Of a DNA stretch of 6,274 bases, positions 1-5,372 are shown piece by piece. This DNA comes from CALKMS01 sp036796755 (GTDB lineage: Bacteria; Actinomycetota; Aquicultoria; SKW223; CALKMS01). Position 1 is the stretch's first letter. Every line of letters begins with the position of its first letter. Location: positions 1-6,274 of the forward strand of contig DAIRCJ010000078.1 of NCBI GenBank assembly GCA_036796755.1. Direction: 5' to 3'. Position numbers and translations under genes: made by a program. The notes below the pieces were generated by a model. The model saw only the letters and a list, made by a program, of their open reading frames with translations. It ran no database searches and was not told where the DNA came from.

Positions 1-102
1 AGTTGAAAAATATCTTTTTAAAATGGTCGGCTGGTAAAGACCAAGCACAAAATCAGCAATGAACTGATAGAGCTGGTTTTCAAAATTTCAGGAGGTGATT
101 AA
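1..102. other. Leader upstream of mqnD, no supportable gene
   Basis: All three forward frames contain stops here: frame 1 at 4-6 and 19-21, frame 2 at 35-37, frame 3 at 60-62. At most this is the last 10-20 codons of an upstream gene followed by a short spacer. Frame 1 is open from 22 to the TAA at 100-102 that abuts the mqnD start, but it has no ATG, GTG or TTG start, so I do not call it. No convincing -35/-10 pair is visible. The promoter may lie upstream of the window, or mqnD may be internal to a longer operon. Confidence 0.5.
90..99 (+). promoter_or_regulatory. Strong Shine-Dalgarno sequence of mqnD
   Basis: AGGAGGTGAT is a ten-base match to the complement of the 16S rRNA 3' end, with about 7 nt between GGAGG and the ATG at 103. 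It is the best ribosome binding site in the window. It fixes the mqnD start and suggests efficient translation entry at this first gene of the tightly coupled cluster. Confidence 0.85.
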
Positions 103-927
103 ATGCTAATTAGAGTAGCTCACAGCCCCGATGCTGACGATGCTTTTATGTTTTACGCTCTGGCTCAAAGAAAAATTGATATCGGAGAGTATGAATTTGA
201 ACACATACTTGAGGATATTGAAAGCTTAAACCAGGCTGCTCTTGAGAGCAGATATGAAGTCACTGCAGTTTCTTTTCATGCCTATCCTTACATAGCTGAA
301 AATTATGCCTTAATGACCTGCGGGGGAAGCATAGGCGACGGTTATGGGCCAATAATTGTTTCTAAAAGAAATCTTTCGCCCAATGAACTTGAAAGAGTGA
401 GGATAGGTGTACCAGGGAAACTGACTACGGCTCGGCTGGTCCTGAAACTTTTCCTGCCCGAGGCAAAGGAAACCTTTATGAACTTTGACGAGATACTCCC
501 TGCGGTCAAAAGGGGAAATATAGAGGCTGGGCTTATCATTCATGAAGGCCAGATAAGCTATGCTCGTGAAGGCGTTTACAAAGTTATTGATTTAGGAGAA
601 TGGTGGAAAGAAAAAACAAACCTCCCTCTGCCGCTGGGCGGAAATGCTGTCAGAAGAGATTTGCCTGAGGTTAAAAAAATAGCTTCTCTTATCAAAAAAA
701 GCATTATTTACTCGCTTGAGCACGAAAATGAAGCCCTTGATTACGCTCTCACTTTTGGCCGCGGGCTCCAGCGTGAAGAGGCTCGAAAATTCGTAAGGAT
801 GTATGTAAACAACTTTACTGTCAATATTGGCCAGCAAGGCAAAAGGGCAGTGGAAATGTTATTTGAGCAAGGTTTCAAAAACGGTCTCTTTGAAAGAGAG
901 ATAAAACCAGATTGGGTAGAAGTTTAA
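103..927 (+). CDS. mqnD: 1,4-dihydroxy-6-naphthoate synthase MqnD
   Basis: Cytosolic enzyme of the futalosine menaquinone pathway that converts cyclic dehypoxanthinyl futalosine to 1,4-dihydroxy-6-naphthoate. The 274-residue length fits the family, which has a two-lobed periplasmic-binding-protein-like fold. Visible hallmarks are the N-terminal HSPDADDAFMFYAL block (residues 7-20; the usual form is SPDPDD, so one Pro is Ala), GGSIGDGYGP (74-83), LIIHEGQ with His147, and NLPLPLGGNAV (173-183). His147 lies where the family's proposed catalytic histidine sits (His145 in the Thermus enzyme, from memory). The ATG at 103 is fixed by the Shine-Dalgarno sequence at 90-99 and by the family's N-terminus. 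It is the first gene of mqnDEAC and overlaps mqnE by 16 nt. Its sister fold, MqnA, is encoded two genes downstream. The identification is very secure. Confidence 0.96.
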   Translation: MLIRVAHSPDADDAFMFYALAQRKIDIGEYEFEHILEDIESLNQAALESRYEVTAVSFHAYPYIAENYALMTCGGSIGDGYGPIIVSKRNLSPNELERVRIGVPGKLTTARLVLKLFLPEAKETFMNFDEILPAVKRGNIEAGLIIHEGQISYAREGVYKVIDLGEWWKEKTNLPLPLGGNAVRRDLPEVKKIASLIKKSIIYSLEHENEALDYALTFGRGLQREEARKFVRMYVNNFTVNIGQQGKRAVEMLFEQGFKNGLFEREIKPDWVEV

Positions 928-2024
928 AAACAAAAGATATCCGTCTTAAAAAAATAGAAGAAAAAGTGGATAAAGGGGAAAGGCTAACTGAAGAGGATGC
1001 CCTTTACCTTCTATCAGACAAAGTCCCTTTAGGTAAAGCGGGTGAACTAGCTTATAGAATGCGAGAAAGGCTTTACGGGAAAAAAGCGTATTTTGTTAGA
1101 AACTTTCATTTAAACCTCACAAATATTTGCCAGTCCAACTGTCGCTTTTGTTCTTTTAAGAAAAAAGCCGGAGAGGAAGGGGCCTACGCTCTTTCTCCTA
1201 ACGACGCGCTGGACCTCGCTTCAGAGGCAGTAAGGAAAGGAGTTACTGAAATACACGTCGTTAATGCCTTAAATCCTTATCTACCTTTTGATTACTATCT
1301 CAAGATAGTCAGTAGCCTAAAAGCCAGTTTTCCCAGTGTCACTCTGAAAGCATTCACAGCCGTTGAAGTAGATTTCTTTTCCAAACTAACCGGCTTTACC
1401 TATAAAGAAGTTCTTAAAAAACTCAAAAATGTTGGCGTTAATTATCTTCCCGGAGGGGGTGCCGAGATTTTTGATTCCTCCATAAGGCGCAAACTCGGAA
1501 CTTCAAAAATCCCCGGCTCTATTTGGCTCAAGATTCATGAAACTGCTCATAAACTGAAAATCCCTACTAACGCTACTATGTTATACGGTCACTTTGAAAA
1601 AAATTCCCACATAGTAAAACATCTCTCCCGGTTGAGAAAGTTACAAGATAAAACTCAGGGTTTTAAGACTTTCATTCCTTTAAAGTTTATTCCCTTCAAT
1701 ACCGAAATAAAAATTCGCGAATCAAGCGCTCCTAAGGATTTGAAAGTGATTGCAGTCTCCCGACTTTTTTTAGATAACTTTCCTCACATCAAAGCTTACT
1801 GGGTGTCTCTGACTCCTGAAGTGGCCCAAGTGGCTCTAAGTTTTGGAGCAGATGACATCGACGGAACCATTTTTCGGGAAAAAATCATTCATGCAGCTGG
1901 CATCAAGGTTGAAGAAGGAATGACGCCAGAAGAACTTTCTTTCTTGATTTCTGATGCTGGATTTATTCCGATAGAAAGAAATAGTTTTTATGCTGAAGCC
2001 AGAAGGAGTGAGCCTAATTGTTAA
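912..2024 (+). CDS. mqnE: Aminofutalosine synthase MqnE (radical SAM)
   Basis: Radical SAM enzyme that adds the 5'-deoxyadenosyl radical to 3-[(1-carboxyvinyl)oxy]benzoate, giving 6-amino-6-deoxyfutalosine. The iron-sulfur motif CxxxCxxC is C73, C77, C80 in NICQSNCRFCSF. Other family blocks are AYALSP after the cluster, KAFTAVEVDFF, LPGGGAEIF (P180 to E185), LKIHETAHKL, ATMLYGH and, near the C-terminus, GADDIDGTIF. The last block and KAFTAVE separate MqnE from the related MqnC. The 370-residue length is normal. The start is TTG at 912 inside the end of mqnD, with only a weak GAGAG upstream (896-900). The next in-frame start, GTG at 966, would remove the conserved IEEKV region, so TTG is preferred. 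One oddity is VNALNP at residues 117-122, where a Gly-Gly-containing loop is expected. Confidence 0.95.
   Translation: MGRSLKTKDIRLKKIEEKVDKGERLTEEDALYLLSDKVPLGKAGELAYRMRERLYGKKAYFVRNFHLNLTNICQSNCRFCSFKKKAGEEGAYALSPNDALDLASEAVRKGVTEIHVVNALNPYLPFDYYLKIVSSLKASFPSVTLKAFTAVEVDFFSKLTGFTYKEVLKKLKNVGVNYLPGGGAEIFDSSIRRKLGTSKIPGSIWLKIHETAHKLKIPTNATMLYGHFEKNSHIVKHLSRLRKLQDKTQGFKTFIPLKFIPFNTEIKIRESSAPKDLKVIAVSRLFLDNFPHIKAYWVSLTPEVAQVALSFGADDIDGTIFREKIIHAAGIKVEEGMTPEELSFLISDAGFIPIERNSFYAEARRSEPNC
2003..2008 (+). promoter_or_regulatory. Shine-Dalgarno sequence of mqnA, inside mqnE
   Basis: AAGGAG lies 9 nt upstream of the TTG at 2018, within the last codons of mqnE. It decides the start of mqnA: there is no nearby ATG, and the MqnA signature begins within five residues of this TTG. 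The site argues for independent or re-initiated ribosome loading at the overlap. Confidence 0.75.
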
Positions 2025-2794
2025 TTATCGGACATATTGATTACACCAATATGATCCCTTTCGATATTCAGATTGACGGCCAGAAAGAAAGATTAAAAAA
2101 GATAAAAGGACACCCTTCAGACATCAACCAAATGCTTCTTTCAGGGAAAGTAGATGTCGGGATAATCTCAACCGCTTTTTATCTTGAAAACCGAGACGTT
2201 TTAACTCGTATCTCTTGTTTTGGAATAGTTGCTGACGGAGCGGCAATGAGTGTTCTACTTTTTTCAAATAAAGATTTGAATCGGCTAACGACTGGAAAAA
2301 AAATAAAGCTTTTTGAAACACCTCACTCAAAGACTTCCGTTGCTATGAACAGAATTATCCTTTCTGAATTTTTAAAGATTGGCTTTGAAATAGAGCCAGA
2401 TCGCCAGAAAGCAGAAGCGTATTTGCTAATCGGCGATGAAGCCTTGGTAGAAAGGGAAAAAAATGAAAAATTTGTTTATGATATTGGAACGCTATGGAAA
2501 AAACATACCGGGCTTCCAGCGGTCTTCGGAGTTTTAGCAACCAGAAAGGAATTTCTAAAAGATAATGAGGGTGAAGTAAAGGAGTTTATAGAATTGCTGG
2601 ATTTGTCTTATAGAAAAAATACTTCTTCCCTTGAAAAGATGGCTTTAAAAGGTTCGCTGAAAACGGGGTTAAGATTGGAAATTATGAAAACCTATTTTGA
2701 GCATTTGAAACACGAAATTGGTGAGAAAGAAGAAAAGTCTATCGACCTTTTGGAAAAATTAATGCTTAAAAACGGCCTGCTAAAGAAAAGGTAA
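2018..2794 (+). CDS. mqnA: Chorismate dehydratase MqnA
   Basis: Catalyses the committed first step of the futalosine pathway, dehydration of chorismate to 3-[(1-carboxyvinyl)oxy]benzoate, in the cytosol. The 258-residue protein has the family's periplasmic-binding-like fold signature: GHIDYTNMIPF at residues 5-15 (usual form GxIxYxNxxP), the HPSDINQMLLSGKVDVGIIS segment, a Gly-Ile-containing lobe-crossing region ending in SVLLFSN, AYLLIGDEAL with Gly139-Asp140, and DIGTLWKKHTGLPAVFGV with TGLP at 164-167. It starts with TTG at 2018, supported by the Shine-Dalgarno sequence at 2003-2008 and by the position of the N-terminal motif. It overlaps mqnE by 7 nt and is separated from mqnC by one base. 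It is a distant homologue of MqnD. The C-terminal 40 residues are Lys/Glu-rich and helical-looking. Confidence 0.94.
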   Translation: MLIIGHIDYTNMIPFDIQIDGQKERLKKIKGHPSDINQMLLSGKVDVGIISTAFYLENRDVLTRISCFGIVADGAAMSVLLFSNKDLNRLTTGKKIKLFETPHSKTSVAMNRIILSEFLKIGFEIEPDRQKAEAYLLIGDEALVEREKNEKFVYDIGTLWKKHTGLPAVFGVLATRKEFLKDNEGEVKEFIELLDLSYRKNTSSLEKMALKGSLKTGLRLEIMKTYFEHLKHEIGEKEEKSIDLLEKLMLKNGLLKKR

Positions 2795-2795
2795 A

Positions 2796-3869
2796 ATGAA
2801 AAAGGTTTTAAACCTTCTTAGGAAAGTATCTGAAGGAGAAGAAAGGCTTGATTTTAAAAGTGCATTATTAGCTTTTAAGGAACTGCCTTTGCCCCTCCTT
2901 TTTAAATTTGCTGACAGGGTGAGAGAGAGATTCAACGGAAATACTTGCACTTTTATTATTGATCGAAATATTAACTACACCAATGTATGTGAGGTTCGAT
3001 GCCATTTCTGCGCCTTTAGCAGAGATGAAAACGATAAGGACGCCTACACCCTTTCTCCTGAAGAAATTCTTTTAAAGGTCTCAGAAGCAAAGGAATTTGG
3101 AGCCACGCAAGTAATGATTCAAGGAGGTTTAAACAGAAAAACTGGGCTTTCCTATGTTACTAAGGTTTTTGAAAATATTAAAAAGAATTTTCCCGAAATT
3201 ACTATTCATTCGCTTTCGGCACCTGAAATTGAGTTTCTATCCCGCCTGGAAGGTATCAGCTTCAGAGAAACCCTCCAGATTTTGAAAGATGCTGGGCTCA
3301 GCTCTTTACCTGGAGGCGGAGCTGAAATTCTGGTTGATGATGTTCGCCGGCTGGTTAGCCCAAAAAAAACCAGAACAGATGTCTGGCTTAAAATCCACGA
3401 GGAAGCTCACAAGCTCGGACTCCCTTCCACAGCTACGATGGTTATTGGTCATAAAGAAAACATCAAAGACAGGATAACCCATCTTTTAAAAATCAGAGAC
3501 CTACAAGATAAAACCGGCGGTTTTAGGTCTTTTATACCCTGGATATACTATCCCGGAAAAACCAAACTTGGCGGAAGGAAGACCACCGCCGCAGATTACC
3601 TTAAAACCCTTTCTCTTGCCCGCCTTTTTCTTGATAACATCAAACATCTTCAAGCCAGCTGGCTCACCGTAGGTAAAACAGTTGCTCAGATAGCTCTTCA
3701 AGCGGGCGCAGACGACCTTGGAAGCTTAATGTTAGAAGAAAATGTGGTTCGCTCCACCGGCCACCGGTTTGTTTCTATGAAAATAGAAGAAATGGTTCAT
3801 CTTATTAAATCGGCTGGAAGAAAACCAGCCCAGAGGTCAACAGATTTCTCTATTATCAGGGTTTTTTAG
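2796..3869 (+). CDS. mqnC: Cyclic dehypoxanthinyl futalosine synthase MqnC (radical SAM)
   Basis: Radical SAM enzyme that cyclises dehypoxanthinyl futalosine to the spiro compound used by MqnD. The iron-sulfur motif is C65, C69, C72 in TNVCEVRCHFCAF. Family blocks follow in order: AYTLSPEEI, IQGGLN (108-113), HSLSAPEIEF, LPGGGAEIL (P172 to E177), LKIHEEAHKLGLPSTATM, LQDKTGGFRSFIPW, and GSLMLEENVV near the C-terminus, ending with AGRKPAQRST. IQGG and SLMLEENVV distinguish it from MqnE. The 357-residue length is typical. The ATG at 2796 is one base after the mqnA stop. Only a weak, closely spaced AAAAGG (2786-2791) precedes it, so translational coupling to mqnA is likely. Its last 14 bases overlap the end of the opposing ubiX gene. 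Confidence 0.95.
   Translation: MKKVLNLLRKVSEGEERLDFKSALLAFKELPLPLLFKFADRVRERFNGNTCTFIIDRNINYTNVCEVRCHFCAFSRDENDKDAYTLSPEEILLKVSEAKEFGATQVMIQGGLNRKTGLSYVTKVFENIKKNFPEITIHSLSAPEIEFLSRLEGISFRETLQILKDAGLSSLPGGGAEILVDDVRRLVSPKKTRTDVWLKIHEEAHKLGLPSTATMVIGHKENIKDRITHLLKIRDLQDKTGGFRSFIPWIYYPGKTKLGGRKTTAADYLKTLSLARLFLDNIKHLQASWLTVGKTVAQIALQAGADDLGSLMLEENVVRSTGHRFVSMKIEEMVHLIKSAGRKPAQRSTDFSIIRVF
3812..3830 (-). terminator. Weak candidate terminator for the ubiD-ubiA-ubiX operon
   Basis: The perfect inverted repeat GGCTGG/CCAGCC (3812-3817 and 3825-3830, 7-nt loop) lies about 26 nt beyond the ubiX stop. On the minus strand it is followed by GATTTAATAA, a poor U tract. The same bases encode the conserved AGRKPA of MqnC, so the repeat may be a coding by-product. 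On the plus strand nothing U-rich follows closely. It is listed only because no better terminator exists at the convergent junction. Confidence 0.2.
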
Positions 3870-4485
3870 GAGTTTGAGACTGCCATCTTTTAAAAAGGTT
3901 GTTTTCAATTCCTGCGGCGTCCAGCATTTTTCCGATCACGAAATCAACAAGAGCTTCAACCGACTGAGGGCGATGATAAAAAGCAGGTGAAGGAAGAACA
4001 ATTTTTGCTCCGGCCTCAGCCACCGAAACCATTGCTCTCAAATGGACCAAAGATACCGGGGTTTCTCTGGGCAACAAAATCAAAGGGTATCCCTGCTTAA
4101 GAGCAACTTCAGCTGCTCGGTGAATTAAATTCCTTCCCGTTCCGTAGGCAACGTGAGAAAGGGTTGACATTGAGCAAGGGGCAATAAAGATAGCCCGATA
4201 AAGATTAGAACCGCTGGCTGCCGGTGCAAAGAAATCATCTTCCAAAAATACTTCCACTCTATCATCTGGAATTGACAAATAAGAAGTTAACTCCTCTTTA
4301 ATTTTATCTTTCCCTTCTCCTATTCTTAAATCTGTTTCATAGCGCGTAACCTTTATCCCTGCCTCAGAAAAGCAAACTTCTACTTCAAAATTGAGGGAGG
4401 AAAGAACCTTGATAAGCCTCAGTCCGTAAATAGAACCGCTTGCTCCAGTTATTCCAACAAAAATCCTCTTTATCTTAATCAGCAT
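3856..4485 (-). CDS. ubiX: UbiX-type flavin prenyltransferase
   Basis: Makes the prenylated FMN cofactor from reduced FMN and dimethylallyl (mono)phosphate; UbiD-type decarboxylases need this cofactor. The 209-residue protein has the flavoprotein signature GITGASGSIYG (11-21), PCSMSTL (103-109), the RETP segment (140-143) and SPAFYHRP (166-173). Ser16, Glu50, Glu141 and Tyr170 fall at positions matching active-site residues described for Pseudomonas UbiX, and Lys186 replaces the Arg expected there. The ATG shares one base with the ubiA stop (TGATG), and GGAAGG lies about 7 nt upstream. It is the last gene of the minus-strand operon, next to its expected client ubiD, and its 3' end overlaps mqnC by 14 bp. 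Here it most likely serves menaquinone synthesis, although the cofactor could serve other UbiD enzymes. Confidence 0.94.
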   Translation of the reverse strand: MLIKIKRIFVGITGASGSIYGLRLIKVLSSLNFEVEVCFSEAGIKVTRYETDLRIGEGKDKIKEELTSYLSIPDDRVEVFLEDDFFAPAASGSNLYRAIFIAPCSMSTLSHVAYGTGRNLIHRAAEVALKQGYPLILLPRETPVSLVHLRAMVSVAEAGAKIVLPSPAFYHRPQSVEALVDFVIGKMLDAAGIENNLFKRWQSQTPKKP

Positions 4486-5372
4486 CAGACCGCCTTCCCA
4501 ATTAAAAAATCAATCAATACTGAGGCGAAAACAATTAAGCTAAAAAAGCTATTCCTCTGAAGGTAATCGTTTATTCTCGCTGTGGCCAGAAGTTTTAAGT
4601 GTGTGATGTCGTTATAAAAGAGAAACAAGATGGCAACAGATAAGATAATAAAGTAGGGAGCGTGAAACCCATAAAGAATTCCCGCAAGAATCAGTAAAGT
4701 GGCTGTCAAAAAGTGCAAACCTAGAGTTACTATAGATGAGGCCTTCAGACCGAAACGAGCTGGTAGAGAATGTAAGCCCTTCCTGCGGTCAAAATCAATG
4801 TCCATCGTGGCATAAAAAATATCAAAACCGCTTACCCAAGTGGCAACCGCTATTGTCAATAAAAAAGGAATTGCGGAAATCTTCTCAGAAACAGCAAGCC
4901 AGCCAGCCAAAGGTGCCAGGCCCAAAGTAATTCCCAGAAAGAAATGGCACAGCCAGGTAAATCGCTTGGTATAAGGATAAAAAACAAATAAAAGAAGGGG
5001 TATCCAGGAAAGCTTAAAGGGTAATGGACCCAGAAGAAAAGCACTTAAAATATAAAGACTCAGACATAGAGCTGCTAAGACATAAGCAGACCCTAAAGTT
5101 AGCTTCCCCGATGCCAAATATCTTTCTTTTGTTCTCGGATTTAATCTGTCAATTGTCCGATCAATTATGCGGTTTAGAAGCATTCCCAGGGCCCGGGCAA
5201 AGGCCAGGGCAAAAAAAATAAGAAGGGCCTGTTGGAGGTTTAAGCTAAAATTGCTACCTATAAGGGAGCCGATGAAAACGAAGGGTAAAGCAAAAAAGGT
5301 CTGTTCAATCTTTATTTCAGAAGCAAAAAGACGAAAAATGCTTGTTTCAGTCTTTCTTTCTAAAGATTCCAT
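4485..5372 (-). CDS. ubiA: UbiA-family prenyltransferase (MqnP type)
   Basis: Integral membrane prenyltransferase, here most likely attaching the polyprenyl tail to 1,4-dihydroxy-6-naphthoate. Both Asp-rich Mg-diphosphate motifs are present (numbering from the ATG at 5372): NRIIDRTIDRLNPRT with N67, D71, D75, and YATMDIDFDRRKG with D191 and D195. FFALPF near residue 27 and YPYTKRFTWLCHFFLG are typical. About nine hydrophobic segments are visible, including 26-39, 46-65, 96-115, 142-160, 168-182, 214-235, 239-253 and 276-292. I chose the ATG at 5372 (295 residues) because GGGA lies a few bases upstream; a TTG at 5393 in the same frame would add seven residues but has no ribosome site. The gene overlaps ubiD by 26 nt and ubiX by 1 nt. 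Sequence alone does not separate a 4-hydroxybenzoate substrate; the neighbours favour the MqnP role. Confidence 0.92.
   Translation of the reverse strand: MESLERKTETSIFRLFASEIKIEQTFFALPFVFIGSLIGSNFSLNLQQALLIFFALAFARALGMLLNRIIDRTIDRLNPRTKERYLASGKLTLGSAYVLAALCLSLYILSAFLLGPLPFKLSWIPLLLFVFYPYTKRFTWLCHFFLGITLGLAPLAGWLAVSEKISAIPFLLTIAVATWVSGFDIFYATMDIDFDRRKGLHSLPARFGLKASSIVTLGLHFLTATLLILAGILYGFHAPYFIILSVAILFLFYNDITHLKLLATARINDYLQRNSFFSLIVFASVLIDFLIGKAV

Noticed and set aside
24..43. Inverted repeat TGGTC...GACCA in the leader.
   Set aside because: A 5-bp stem with a 10-nt loop is expected by chance and has no U tract or known riboswitch features.
22..102. Open frame ending with TAA directly before the mqnD ATG, resembling the tail of an upstream protein.
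   Set aside because: It is closed by a stop at 19-21 and has no start codon, so it would need a frameshift in the upstream gene; 27 codons cannot show that.
3120..3128. Strong Shine-Dalgarno-like CAAGGAGGT inside mqnC.
   Set aside because: It encodes the conserved IQGGL motif and no start codon follows at a useful distance in a meaningful frame.
3894..3904. Short A/T palindrome-like TTTTAAAAAGG near the end of ubiX, considered as part of a bidirectional terminator.
   Set aside because: It has no GC stem and lies inside ubiX coding sequence; A/T runs are common in this DNA.
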